Notes under the pieces: model-generated
What the model was told of the DNA's origin: nothing
The model's input: only the letters and a program-made list of their open reading frames with translations
Database searches by the model: none
Part shown: one piece after another, positions 25,100 to 37,604 of the stretch
Layout of the letters: each line of letters begins with the position of its first letter
Position numbering within the stretch: position 1 is the stretch's first letter
Program-made: the position numbers and the translations under genes
DNA from: Boswellia sacra
Lineage: Eukaryota; Streptophyta; Magnoliopsida; Sapindales; Burseraceae
Assembly: GCA_013180625.2 (NCBI GenBank)
Contig: SNVD02010155.1
Coordinates: 372,001 to 436,000, forward strand
Direction: 5' to 3'
Length of the DNA: 64,000 nucleotides

Positions 25100-27780
25100 A
25101 ACTAAGTTTAATTTTTTAAGCCCCCTAACATGCAAAGGCATATAAATAGCAAGGGGATTTGAAATTGTGACCATATATAAATTGCAAGGGGATTTGAAAT
25201 TGTGACCATTTATTCAATATGACTATGATGTTACATACGTTTAGTTCCGACACTTTTTAAGCTTGTAGATATGAACTGAATATTAATATTAAAGTCTCTA
25301 ATATCCCTTGACAAAAATTTTGTAAGTTTTTATTCTGTTTGTGGTTCAACCAAATATTAAGTATTTTGTAGGGTGAAACTTTTAAGTTTCATTAGAAGGG
25401 TTCGAACTTAAGACCTTGATGCAGCCAAGCACCAGGTCCTAGGCTTAATATCATCTGGGCTGCCCCTTGGAGGCAACTTCCTATGCTTTAAACTCAAATT
25501 GTAATCATTTCAGAAAGGATAGAACTTATCCTCTGAGCCTGTGTTTATGGGAGCAAAATTTTAAGCTCTGTTATTCAATCTCGTCAAGCTAATAGATGAT
25601 TCATCTTCTAACTTAATCAATTGATGAGGATAGTCTTAATTGATTCATATATATATACTCTCAATCATAGTATATGGTGGGATATTCTCCATTTATCCTA
25701 TATACAAACTAAGGCACCAAAAGCTCATGTTTTACAGAAAATTACGTAGTTAAAAGTGGAATATCTCACCACTGAAGAAAAGAAAACTACAAACCCAAGT
25801 TAGCTTCGCTACAACATTTCCTTATTGGCTATTAAAGATGAGGAGATATCGAATATTATAAAGACAATTCAACCATCTAGTCTTGAGATCCCAAGCAAGC
25901 AACGCACCTGAGAGAACACCAAAAACACAGCTTTAGAATCACACTTAAGGCAAATATATATTAGCTAGCTACCACTGTCATGGCTAAAAAATTGTACCCA
26001 TACATAGTCAAGAATATTATTTAATTAACAGATAGATAATTAACTTATCACTAACTACAATTTTTGTGCTGCTTAGTTCTTTATATATATATATATAGAT
26101 TAACTTTCTTTTGTTTTATTTTCTTTGCGACTCTATTACTTGATCTTTTTGGTCCATATCAATCCACGATGCAAATAGTATTGAGCAACGTTACACTTAC
26201 AACCCATTTAAAACTAATTCTACTTACAATCTAAGTTGGTAAAAATTCATTTGAGGTGAAAAAATAAAAAAGAATCAGGGAAGTTATATCTTCAGTAGGA
26301 TTTTATTAACTCAGGTTGTAAGAAAAGTTATTTATAAATGGGTTATAGACATAGTATATTTATTCAATAGTATTTTATCTTGTATAAATTGGTAGCTAAA
26401 TTAATTTTGCATCTTACTTGTGTAAGTGGCAACTATCTACAATAAGCTGGTGTACAAAGTAATTTTTTAAACGAAATGGACAATCCAATACATTCATTTA
26501 TAGCCACGAGAGAATTAAGAAATGTTGGAAATAGGAGTGCCAGAAGCTGAAGATCTTCTAGTGACTTCGATCATTCTAGGATATATCTTTATTTTGGAAT
26601 TGAGTAGATTTGTTTCTTGTGAAACAATCCAAATTTTGTAAACATCTGAGTCTGCAAATAGCGATCCTAATATTTTTTATACCAGTTAACTGTACAATGC
26701 TTTTTTAATGTTTTGTAATAAATTCTATATTTAATATTACAAGTTTGACAGTTCATATTACACAAAACTCGTTCTAAATTATAACTGTATAAGCATATGT
26801 ATAATCTGATAAAATCAACTACATCAACTGTTTGATAATATATCCATTTTTGGATGTAAGTATGATATCTTTCTGTAACAATTAGATTACAACTGCTATT
26901 TGTCAATATCAATGCCCAGTGCCTAACTTTTCTTATGTATCGTTCCACCAACTGAATAAACGTTTCCTTGATTATAACTCCACCAAGATCCTTTGTAATA
27001 ACGGATGGCTATATATGTGTCTTTCATAGGTGGATTATTGTTTTGGTTGAGTTCAACAACGTGTTTACAATTAACAAAAGCACCAAATAGAGATACATGT
27101 ATGCATGAAACTCTTAATAATGTAAATAATATCTCTGGATGCACAATCGAACTGGAAGGCAATTATATTAAATACCATCTAACTTTGGATGTACATTCAG
27201 TACTAGCTTCCTTTTTTTTTTTATAAATAAAATTTTATGTTATTAGAAGCATTTATAAATAGATAAAAAATGATTTATATTATCCTATCTAATTAAAAGA
27301 GAATATTGTTATTAGACTTTTTGAAGACCTTAACAAAATCATCCTCAAGTTCTTGTACATGTAAAAATATTTTACTCGGAACATATTTTCTATGAAAACC
27401 CTTCCAAAGAACACAAATTAAGATCTATTTGTTGAAAAAGGAGTTCATTGAAGCATGATCTTACAATGTTTTGAACTATTAATAATTTTATGCGTGATCA
27501 GCACAACAGGTAAAGTAGTAATACAAAGCTATCAATATAATAAGATAATTCCATTTACTATAATCAAATCAGTAGCCGGCGCTCAAAAAGGAATGAGGAC
27601 AAGGGTTTTGAAAATTTTTATGCTTGGCAAAGCACACCACATCCTATGCTCTATCTATAACAAGACACGTATTTATACAAGTTAATTATTTCACATGATA
27701 TGACATGATCGACATTGTAAATGTCCAAATGAAATTTTCAAATATAAATTAAAATCCATGGTTTTTGTGTATACAAGCAT
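25100..27780. other. spacer upstream of EG45-like gene 2
   Basis: AT-rich spacer with no supported gene. A short GGTTCGAACTTAAGACC stretch near 25397 resembles a tRNA B-box, as in plant SINEs, but no A-box or poly(A)-tailed body was found around it. The last few hundred bases are the promoter region of EG45-like gene 2. Confidence 0.5.
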
Positions 27781-27781
27781 C

Positions 27782-27788
27782 TATAAAT
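27782..27788 (+). promoter_or_regulatory. TATA box of EG45-like gene 2
   Basis: TATAAAT in CATCTATAAATAGC, 93 bases before the start codon at 27881 and identical in context to the box of copy 1. Confidence 0.7.
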
Positions 27789-27880
27789 AGCAAGCTCTCT
27801 AGATCACTTGATCAATCAGCAGGCACTGCCGTGCAACAGTAAGATTGCATATTAACAAAACAAATTAAACTAGAGCAGAG

Positions 27881-28604
27881 ATGGCTACAATGCGCCATCT
27901 CCTCAGTGTCACAGCAATGGTCTTCTGCCTCTTCTCCGTGGCAGCTGTTGCCAAAAAGGAGACTGCGACCTTCTACACTCCTCCATACGTCCGTAAGAGC
28001 TAGCCTCCTCCATATGCATTAATCAGCATGTACATTCGCCCTAAATGTCGGGGTGTTCATATATAAATTTATACTAATTTTCTTCTCATATTCAAAGTAA
28101 GAGCATTACTGGGTAAAATTTAATGAAAGTAAATGTAAGTGTAACGTTCATGAGGATAAGGTTAAGATTCAAAAAAGAAATGAATTTGATTTTAGTCCAA
28201 ATATTTCACATGCCCATTTGGTTAATGCAGCTTCAGCATGTTATGGATACAAAGATGATGGAGTAAAGATCGCTGCCGCAAGTGATGAAATTTGGGATAA
28301 TGGAAATGCTTGTGGTAGGAAATACAAGGTTAAGTGTCTAGGTCCAACAAATAATGGTGTTCCCCACCCTTGCAAAGGGAAGAAGAATGTGGTTGTGACT
28401 ATTGTGGACTACTGCCCCGACTGTCAAGGCACTATCGACTTGTCCCAAGAAGCCTTTGGATCCATAGCTGATAAAAATGCCGGAAAGATAAAAGCATCAT
28501 TGAAAGAGTATGAAAAATGATTTAAAGGCTGAAATTATAGGTTCCGAACTTAACATTTTCTATGCTAAAAAGTTTCTTTTTTTTCTTTCTATTGCAGATT
28601 ATGA
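27881..28604 (+). CDS. EG45-like domain protein / plant natriuretic peptide-like, copy 2
   Basis: Paralogue of the gene at 11577, with the same predicted role as a secreted apoplastic double-psi beta-barrel protein. Exons 27881-27992, 28231-28507 and 28598-28604 join to 396 nt (131 residues). Signal peptide about residues 1-24 (AMVFCLFSVAAVA), then ETATFYTPPY, IAAASDEIWDNGNACG, and GTIDLSQEAFGSIAD. It keeps the normal Gly in WDNG. Intron 1 falls at the same codon as in copy 1. The third exon is again 7 nt after a phase-2 intron, ending Glu-Leu-stop. If that intron is retained, the frame runs three codons further (ends KEYEK, stop 28518-28520), so the C-terminus is the least certain part. The 3' end of this gene is the source of the relics at 42010 and 59150. 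Confidence 0.87.
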
Positions 28605-28760
28605 AGAAATTACCTTCTATTTTGGTAAAATGTTTCGAAGAAGTGAATATGGGCCGCGGACTGTTCGCCAGATGAACTTTGAAATTCTTTAATTGTCATC
28701 AGCCAACTTTGTTTGAAATAAATACAACAGTTAAAGTTATATATGGAGAAATGTAACAGC
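28605..28760 (+). other. 3' UTR of EG45-like gene 2
   Basis: Contains the poly(A) signal AATAAA (28717-28722) in the context GTTTGAAATAAATACAACAG. This segment is the start of the tandemly repeated block: matching copies lie at about 42020-42180 and 59160-59350. Confidence 0.7.
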
Positions 28761-29225
28761 ATATGTACAATATAATAAGATATTATATATCAATCGTCAA
28801 GTTGATACAGGAACGTTGTTTACTACAAAGCTATTGCTGGCTGCTTGCAATACATGATAACTTTTCATCTTTAAGACATTTTTGTTCATATGCTCATATA
28901 AAGTAGTTATTTTCTCGCACCGTAGAATCCAGTTGCTAATTAAACCTATTTAATTCTACTAGCTAGCAACTCGAGATGAAAGTTTGTTTAATTAAAGAAT
29001 GGAGCCATTGTAATAGAGCACGTTTGGGAAGGGGGATAAAGCCTGGATTGGACTATGTTTTGGGATTAATTGTCAAATCCTTTGTTTAGCTTCTTGAGAA
29101 GAGATTGGGACTGGACTATTGTTAGTCCCAATAGTACCAATCTCATGAGACAACTAGTCTCATGTGGAACCATGGGACTCAATAGTCCTAAGCTTTTATA
29201 AACGTGTGTGTTATTTTAATTATTA

Positions 29226-30640
29226 TTTATAATATTATAATTAAAATACAATATAATAATAAATAAAAATAAAAATTATTAAAATTATTTTAAATAATAT
29301 TAAAAATGCTTAATTCTTAATAAAAGAGTAATATTTAACAACTTTTTGATAAATAAAAATTTTAGCTATATTTAAATATTTAATTGTGATTTAATAAATA
29401 AAATTTTTATTATAAATATTTTATTTTCCATAATATAACAAATTTTTTAATTATAATTGACAATATTATAATAAAAATATAATATAATAATAAATAAAAA
29501 TAAAATATTATTAAATAATATTTAAAATACTTACTTTTCATAAAATAGTAATATTTAATAATTTTTTAAATAAATATAATTTCTAACAATATTTAAATAT
29601 TTAATAATGATGTTATAAAATTTTTTTACAAATATTTTATTTTCCATTATAATACAATTTTTATTTTTATAATAATTCATAAAATTATAATTAAAATGTA
29701 ATATAATAATAAATATAAAAATGCAAAAATATATTTTATTTAATTTACGACAATATAAAAAAGCAATCTGCCAAAACGCTCGACAAAACTCGACAAAACT
29801 CGATAGAGCTCGACACGACTCGACATGTAAGTGTTGAGTGTCGGATGATGCATTCGAAAATAGACTCGATGTCTTCGAAAATAGACTGATATCGAGTGTC
29901 GATTGTAAATCCGACACAACATACATGTAAGTGTCGAGTGTCAGATGATGCATCCGACACTCAACACTTATATGTCGAATCATGTCGAATTCACAACCGA
30001 CACTTGATATCAGTCTATTTTCGAAGACATTGAGTGTCGAATGCATCATCCGACACTCGACACTTACAGTCTTATCGAGCTCTATCGAGCATGTCGAGTT
30101 TTATTGAGCGTTTTAGCAGGTTGCTTGTTTTAGCTTTGTTTTTTTGCCTTTTTGCATCATATTTAACTATAACGGCCTTGTATTTACAGGTTGAAGCAAA
30201 TTTTACAAGTTGAAGCAAATGACAAGTGAATTGTAGACAATAGAGGATGTTTATGTACAATTTTTTTAAAATAAAAAACAGAATTAAAAAATCTGAGGTA
30301 CATATCCCCAGCCCCGAGATTAAATTCCCAGGCTTGGCCCCGGCCCCGACCCCAGAAATTTCGGGAAATTTTCCGGGGACGGGGATCAAAAAACCTTCCC
30401 GATCTTTTGACATCCCTATTCATAATATTATAGTTGAAATATAATAAATAATAAACAAAAATATAATATTATTAAATTCATATTAAATAATATTAAAAAT
30501 CTTACTTTTCACAAAATAGTGATATTTAATAATTTTTAAATAAATATACTTTTAAAATATATTTAAATATTTAATTAACTATAAATATGATGTAATAATA
30601 AATTAAACTTGAATAAAATTAAATTAGTTTATATTTAAAA
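29226..30640. repeat. AT-rich direct repeats, about 220-231 bp period, interrupted
   Basis: Copies start near 29226, 29457 and 29675. The third is cut off after about 70 bp, and a further copy starts near 30418. Each carries the order ATAATAATAAATA(A)AAAT, TTACTTTT...AAAATAGTAATATTTAATAATTT, ATATTTAAATATTTAA. The interruption (about 29745-30417) contains the palindrome. Confidence 0.7.
29763..30124. repeat. 362-bp imperfect palindrome (foldback)
   Basis: The arms run from GCAATCTGCCAAAACGCTC at the left to the complement GAGCGTTTTAGCAGGTTGC at the right, with the centre near 29945-29949 (loop GATGATGCATC). The arms match along most of about 175 bp, with small indels. Base composition is far richer in G+C than the surrounding AT-rich repeats. 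Sub-motifs such as GAGTGTCGGATGATGCAT recur within arms. A transcript would fold into one long hairpin. Confidence 0.85.
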
Positions 30641-30841
30641 ATAGATGTTTTAAAAGTTTATAATATACTAATATAGTTCAGTTCCATACTACACCAAATA
30701 TAATATAACATTATATCTAATTCAATCTAATCTAGTCAAATCCTAATTTAAATCCTAATTTTAATTCAGTTCAATCCAGTCCGAATTTTCAAACATGCCT
30801 TTAAGGACTTCTTTACTCTTTTATTGTTGTTGTTATTGTTC

Positions 30842-30881
<40 letters not shown>
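30842..30881. repeat. (TTA)n microsatellite
   Basis: About 13 TTA units. Unit 2 has a short version (about five units) at 49327-49341, so the tract expanded in unit 1 or shrank in unit 2. Confidence 0.9.
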
Positions 30882-30882
<1 letters not shown>

Positions 30883-31143
30883 TTGTTTCAAGCTCAAAGC
30901 ATGAAGCATCAGCCAAGACTTTTGGTCAGCTTTTCTGTCATCTAGGTGAAACAGATTTAGGGGCAGATATAAGTTAAGGGCAGTGATTGAGACAACTCTT
31001 TGGAACGTACGTACGTCATTCAACTATAACATCAGAATTAGTGCTTGTCTAAGCTAGGTTATCTTTTAGAGACAAATTGTTTTGAATATCCAGAATTATT
31101 ACAAAATAAAAATCATTGCAACAAAAATTTAAAAATAAATTAC

Positions 31144-31282
31144 GGGATTGACTACAGTGCAGTTGCTGTACACATACAGCAGCAGCTTTTTCAATTTTTA
31201 CTTGGGGGCAAAAATTGTATACCCTCTTTACAACAAAAACCAGCGGCTCTATCATACAGCCGCTGGACCATAGCCACACCCG
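31144..31282. mobile_element. short MITE with 8-bp target duplication
   Basis: 139 bp flanked by TAAATTAC on both sides (31136-31143, 31283-31290). The ends are inverted repeats: GGGATTGACTACAGTGCAG at the left against GGGTGTGGCTATGGTCCAG on the other strand at the right, continuing to GCTGTA. Unit 2 has the unoccupied site with a single TAGATTAC (49616-49623) followed directly by the matching flank. The 8-bp duplication fits hAT; a 9-bp reading with one mismatch would fit Mutator. Confidence 0.85.
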
Positions 31283-31290
31283 TAAATTAC

Positions 31291-32171
31291 TAATTGGTTT
31301 GTTATTATTTGTAGTAATGGATAGGAATGATATTCTGTCATGGATAAGAGTAGCTTACATCTCATCATCTTGAAATCCAATATTTTTACCTAGCTTTCAA
31401 TAAAGTCTTGATCAAAGCTTTTCATGGGCCTAATTATCTACGTGGTGACTAATAGAACGAACTAATGATCAGTCAAGTAAGAGGTAACCTTTCAAAGCCT
31501 TTAAGGACACCGAGAAATTGAAAAAGATGGGCCGGCGTCCTGTAAGATAGTCGTGTGACAATGCAAACTAGAGCCACAATCCCACACATATAATTTGAGA
31601 AGTGTAAGTCAATCTTACATTTGCATAGAAAACCAGTTTTCACCCGACTTACTATATAGTGCAGTCTTGATCAAAGCATTTTAAAATCATTAACTTAAAT
31701 TAACTTTTGACTCGAGCTACACTTTCAGTGAAGTATAAGAGGTAACCAGCTTAGAGAGCCTTAAAAGGACGTTAATGTTGATAACGAAGGATGCATGGAG
31801 TACGGACTAGCGTAAGCTTGTCTTTAAATTTTAAAGAATTATTTGACCTAAAAGCTTTATCTATGCTTCATATGTAAGAACCTCACCAATTTCTTAATTA
31901 ATTTTTTCTTATTTTTATTCCGTTATAATATTTAAGTTATTTTTTTACCTCAATAGTAAACAATGTAAATACATCCAAATTAGTGAGATATGTTAATCTA
32001 CGAAGCATTATCATAAAATTCAAAAAATTGTAATTCAATTTTACAGTTGCATATTTGTATACAAAATTTAATTGCTGAAATCCAGAGTAATATGAGGCAC
32101 TTGAGGCTTCAAATTAACAAAGGTATGCAATGCAAAATATATATCAAGGGGGAAAAGCAGTGATCAAAATG

Positions 32172-32209
<38 letters not shown>

Positions 32210-34670
32210 CTATAGGACCCTCCAAGTGTTTAAACTTAATTTAGTTCTTGCATTTGCATAAAAACCAATATTTAACCCTCCCTCTCTAAACCCCACACGC
32301 AATCAACCCTCCTCTCCTCACGATCACCTCTCTCCTTGCCCATGTACAAATTAAGTTGGTCTCTCCCCCAAGATTTGGTATGAGGAGGAATTTATTGATT
32401 TATGGAGCTCTTAATTTACATCAACAAGCTAGGTCATCATCCGGGGATGTGACGACACTTAATTAGTCACCCTATTTAGGTCCCGTGGAAAGAGCCAACT
32501 ATCCTTTCCCCCAACTATTTGCATCAGTTTTATTGTATTCTTTTTATTACATTTGGAAACCTTCATTTTGTTTATTATCAAATCATTACAAAACTTAGCA
32601 TATATATATATATATATCACGCGGCGGTGGATTCGTTAGAAAATTAAAAGATATCCAACCGACCTCACTATAAGTTATCAAAAAAGAGAAAGGGCGAAGG
32701 AGATTTACACAAAGAGCGTGAGGACATGAATAGATAAAAGACCAGTTGCATGTTTTCTGCAATAGCTTTTCTAGTAATGGGCAGACAGCAACTTTGATGC
32801 AGACATGAAGAGCTCTTGTCCTATACTAAAAGCTATTTGTCTTCTATAGGGGACAAGATGACTACCAAACAAGAGGGTCCATTGTTAAACTTAATTTAAG
32901 CCGGCCATGCGGATCAGCATATTGATTATTCTGTAATCGATGTGAAGACACCAGAGAACTACTACTAATTAATAGTATCAAGTTTCGGAGTTTTATGAAA
33001 ATTTAATCGCCTTCACTTCTAATAGTGCAGTGATTCTCCTAGTTAAACTTGTTGATACAAGAATTTGCACAACAGGAATGACGGTGGAGCACACTCGAAT
33101 AAATTTTAGGCACATATCAAACAAAATAAAAGGACCAAAATAATCCTCTAAGTAGAGAAGAAACAGTAACCCTAAGTAATACGATAACCAACTTGCCAAA
33201 ACAAGCTACAGAGAACCAAGAACAGCAACTAAGCCCAAGAACATCCTCTTAATAGTAGACAACCTTCCAGCCCAGTGGTCCTTGAAAGCAGTACCTCCAG
33301 ACGACTTCTTCGCCTACTAGGACAGCAATATTATTGGATACCAAATTTATCTGTATTAATTAACCTTTGACAATCGAGTCATTGGAGGATTTAACTTAAA
33401 CAAGGTGATTAGACCAAATTTAAGTAAAACTTGACTAAGTAAACAGTAAACACAAGTTAAAAGGGAAGAACATGGCTACCTTCGAGAGAAAATCGAGTGT
33501 CAACCTCAAGAAATTAAATTTTGGGGGGTTATATAGGCCTTAGAGTTCTTGTGAGGTATTTGAACCGTTTGTTGCAGATGACATATTGTAATTTCACGAA
33601 CCATGTTTGTTGATACAGTTCACACTTCAAATGTTCTGCATCTGAGCCAATTGCCACTGGTCTAGTTACCAAGTGGAGTGACTTGTTACTATATTGAAAT
33701 TTGATTAAAGGGAACACAAACATGACAATTGTGTGAAAGAGCTTGGTATTCATCCGCCTTGCTACTGGTTGTTAATATAGTGTTGACACAAGGAGACTTA
33801 GGTAATAGGAAGTGCTATCGAGCAATGCTTTTTCCGGGGAGATTAATTGTCACCCACCAAGCTGAACTAGTGAATCATTGTCTCACATTTTATCATTTAA
33901 AACTGTTAATCCTCTTCGTAGTAATTGCGGGGATCTTTTTCTTTGAGATCTTAGTTCTCCTATCGAGCTGATAGTATGACACGGGCAATTGTATCATTTC
34001 ATAGATACTCATTTTTACCGTATGCCTTAAAACTAAATAAAAATTAAGATGCAGTAATTAGGTTAATCTGCCTAGGAGCTAGCTCATTGCATTTAAATAT
34101 ATAAAAGCAAGTTATAACTGCATATGATTTCTCAGTTAGGTTGAAGTAATTAATCAATGTACAGTATTTTGGCACAGTAATTTATTTTACTCTTTCACAT
34201 TCTCCCTTTCATAATCAAATAACAAAGGTTCAAGTAATGATACCAGAAAAATATAGTTTTTAAAAGATCGCCTAAATATTGGTATGAAGCCATCTCATAA
34301 CCCATTATAAAAGGAAAAGCAACCATTCATCCCGATGACTTGAAATATTATCAAAAACTCCAAAAGACAACAAAATTTTAATAAAAAAGTTTGCTAGCCA
34401 AATCATCATCCATATTACACTATAATCTTTTTATATACGCCTACAAATTATTACTATACACATAGGACGATGTTATCGTTCTATTTTGCAAATCTATACT
34501 AGATTTCAAGTATATTAGTTTCAAAAATTTGTTAATTAAAATATGGTGCCTAAAACTCATCCCACTACATAAATGTCCAAAAAAGCAACATTAGGTAGGC
34601 CTTAGCTGCCTACAAAATTGGAGTTTTCTTCTTTAAGTTGACCTTTGGGAGCATCCTTTAACTTGGTTTT
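31291..34670. other. spacer upstream of BAHD gene 1
   Basis: No gene. Largely colinear with 49624-51295, but longer. It contains a local duplication of a TCTTGATCAAAGC...AAGAGGTAACC segment (about 31405-31510 and 31663-31770), a (CA)n run (32174-32206), and about 985 bp (about 33045-34030) absent from unit 2. The last 200 bases are conserved with the BAHD gene 2 promoter. Confidence 0.6.
32174..32206. repeat. (CA)n microsatellite
   Basis: About 16 uninterrupted AC units in the spacer of unit 1, close to the text GATCAAAATGATA. Confidence 0.9.
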
Positions 34671-34684
34671 GGAGTTTTATAAAT
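34590..34684 (+). promoter_or_regulatory. proximal promoter of BAHD gene 1 (AC-like element and TATA box)
   Basis: The TATA box TATAAAT is at 34678-34684, 97 bases before the ATG. An AC-like motif is at 34590-34596 (ATTAGGT, complement ACCTAAT). The segment GGTAGGCC(T)TAGCTGCCTAC is shared with gene 2. The block is well conserved between the two BAHD genes, unlike sequence further upstream, which supports regulatory constraint or recent duplication. Confidence 0.55.
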
Positions 34685-34780
34685 CTAGGGTTTCCTTCCA
34701 TCTTGTGAAAGTTAAGACAGCTTTCACAATTTATTCTGCGTCCACAAAGATTGTTCATCTTAGATATCGTAAATTAAGTC

Positions 34781-37551
34781 ATGGATTTCCAGATATCCTT
34801 GAAGGAGAATATAACTGTGAGGCCATGTGAACAGCCCAATAGGCAAACTGTTGAACTCTCTGGTCTTGACAGGATATCTCCCGCAATTCTCTACACAGTC
34901 TTCTTCTATAAGTCTCAGCTGAAAAATGAATTATCATCTGAAGCAGCTGATGAAAATCCTGTTGAGAGGGCTAAAAGAGCTCTTCAAAAAGTGCTGTTTT
35001 CTTGGTATCCAGCTGCCGGGAGATTTAAGTTCAATGAGGCTACAGGGAAGCTAGAAATTGACTGCAACAACGAAGGAGTCACCATGAACATTGCTGAGAC
35101 TGATTCCAAGCTTGAAGAGCTTGGTCGGTTGCATGAATACAAACCTTGCTACGAGAAGCTGGTTCCTAAACTTCCTGAAGCTAATGATATTTCAGAAAAT
35201 CCGCTTGTTGTTGTGCAGGTTTGAATCGTTCATGGAATAACCCTAATTCAATATATTTGAATATTCTTTTCTTATTAGTTTATTTTGTTCCAAAAATAGA
35301 TTACCCACAAATCTTGATGAAAATTAAGTATATACTCTCTTTTCACAGGCTTAAGCCCTGTCCTATCTCTGTTTTAAACCAATTAGCTTAGCTCATGAAT
35401 AACAAAACCATAACCCTAGACCCAGACCATCGCATATTTTCTTATATCTTCTTTAAATGCTAAATACTTTCAAGGATCCCTTTTCATTTAATAACCGGCT
35501 AACTGTAAGAAAATCTATAGAAAAATTTGGTTTATCTTCGTTTGTTTTCACCTTCATGTTAATCTAGTTCAAAATACTCTTTTGCTATCTTGGTTGCACA
35601 CTTGCACTTGCTCAGTTTTCAAGGAATTAAATTTTAAAGCCAACCGATTGGTTAACAATCGGAGATATCACTACTACCTTGATTAGGTTTAGATTATCTG
35701 CTCTGAAGAAAAGAGGCTATAGCTTCATATCCTTTTCTTTTAAAGCTAAATAGGTGCAGATATAAATCATAGAAAGGCGGTGCAGGTGCTAAAAAGAACG
35801 CCGCCCACTCTCTTCCTTCTCTCTATCTTTTTGCTTTTACTTCTTGTAAATTTCCCTCTAACCCTAATTTCTGTACAACAATTAAGTTTCTCCTACTCTT
35901 ATCATTTGGCGTCTTATTATTTTAGTTCCAATTGCTAAACAAAAGGTTAAACAATTTTCCACATCTCATTAACCCTTCCAGATCCTATATAGCTGAAAGC
36001 AAACTTTCAATATATATATATATATCCTCTAGTAGGATGCAAAAAAAGAGGCCTAACCTGTACATGTTGATATATTTTCACCGGTTCTTGCAGATTACAC
36101 GGTTTGCTTGTGGGGCGATTTCAATCGGTTTTGGGGTGAGCCATGCTTTGTTTGATGGTGTGGGCACGTTCAGCTTTCTGGCAGCTTGGGCTTATTTATC
36201 TACTGGGAGCAATGACTCCGACCTCATTGTACCTAACCATTCAAGAGATGCCCTTTTACAAGCCGTCTGTTCTCCTGATTCAAGCCCTGCAACTGCTTCA
36301 ATCTATGAACAAGACCATGTCGCAGCTATTCAAGACCTCTATGGCATACCTATAAAAGCCATGGCCTCTAATGACAGACGCTGGGAAACTGCACTATCAA
36401 AATTTGGGCAGATTGATCCTCAAGGTGAGCTTGTGCTTGTTACATTAAATATGAAGAAGGAAGTTGTAGAGACATGGAAAGGAGCAGCAATTGAAAGAGG
36501 CAAACTCTCAAAGTGCTCCACATTTGATGTTCTATGTGCGCATGTATGGAAGGTAAGCTTCTAGCTAGAGCATATATTTAATTGTTGTACGGTTGTATTT
36601 TGCTAACAACAAACTTAATTTTAATTAATAATTATTGATCATTTGGACACTGAACTCCCTGGACCACCATAAGCCTTTTGATTTAAATATAATCCAAGTT
36701 TAACAAAGTTTAATTTGGCCTGGAGCAATATTAATGCTTAATATGATATTGAATTCAGTTTACACTATTGCAATTCATATAAATAATGTATTTGGTCGTT
36801 CACTTTTATGAAATATATATGGTTAATCATTTTTAATGTAGTAATTTGCTTGTTTGTGCGGGTTTCACTAATGATTAGGTCAACGTTAAGTACTAGTTAT
36901 AAAAAAAAACTATTATTTTCTTATCCTAGACAAAGGGAACTACTTTCATTAGGATATTTTTATATTAATGATTATTATTTTGGTTGATGAGGCAGCATCA
37001 TGTAATCATGTAATGTAATTCTTTGACATTAAATCTCAACTATTGGATTAAGTGAAATCAATAGCCATAAATCTATATCCAAAAATCCCTTCCCTATTTT
37101 TTATATGACTATAAATTAAGGTCTTTATATTTAAGAATTAAAACGGAAAAAGAATACTTTGAAGTCAGAGGTAGACCTACGTTTGGGCTTGAAGGGGCTG
37201 ATCACTCCAACCCAAATAGTAGGTCCGTAAGTTATAAAAATAATTTTATAATAATGTCAAATACTTTAAAATTCTACATATTGGCTCTCCAAGTTAAAAA
37301 AAGGCAAAATATAATTTAATTATACTATAAATAAGTGATGATTCTCCATATAAACCTTTTAAAGTTTCCATATTCATATAAATGATCAATGAATTATTAA
37401 GTGCCTCATTTATTATTAATATTATAATTATCTTTTATTCATTATTATTTTTATTATCTCACTCTTAGGTAAAACTTAATTTTTTTAGACTTTTTTTTGA
37501 ATTCCTTAAATTTTTTTGTTACAAAAGGTAAATCTAATTTTTTTTAAAAAA

Positions 37552-37604
<53 letters not shown>

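Larger units (their letters stand above)
29014..30801. mobile_element. composite non-autonomous DNA transposon (PIF/Harbinger- or Tourist-like ends)
   Basis: The left end reads GAGCACGTTTGGGAA and the right end, read on the other strand, AAGGCATGTTTGAAAA. Both continue into a similar CTGGATTG(G/A)ACT segment. TAA occurs at both flanks (29011-29013, 30802-30804), as expected for the 3-bp duplication of this superfamily. Unit 2 has only about 55 unrelated bases at the same place (about 49250-49305). Inside are AT-rich direct repeats and a 362-bp palindrome. No transposase ORF. The superfamily assignment is tentative. Confidence 0.55.

Noticed and set aside
25390..25450. tRNA-derived SINE candidate (GGTTCGAAC B-box-like)
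   Set aside because: No A-box at proper spacing, no body or poly(A) tail, no flanking duplication found.
28262..28520. EG45-like gene 2 ending at the stop 28518-28520
   Set aside because: Kept as an alternative only. The matching phase-2 intron in copy 1 favours splicing at 28508 to 28598.
29555..30049. 164-codon minus-strand frame through the palindrome
   Set aside because: Open only because of the palindromic repeat and A/T runs; low-complexity product without domain.
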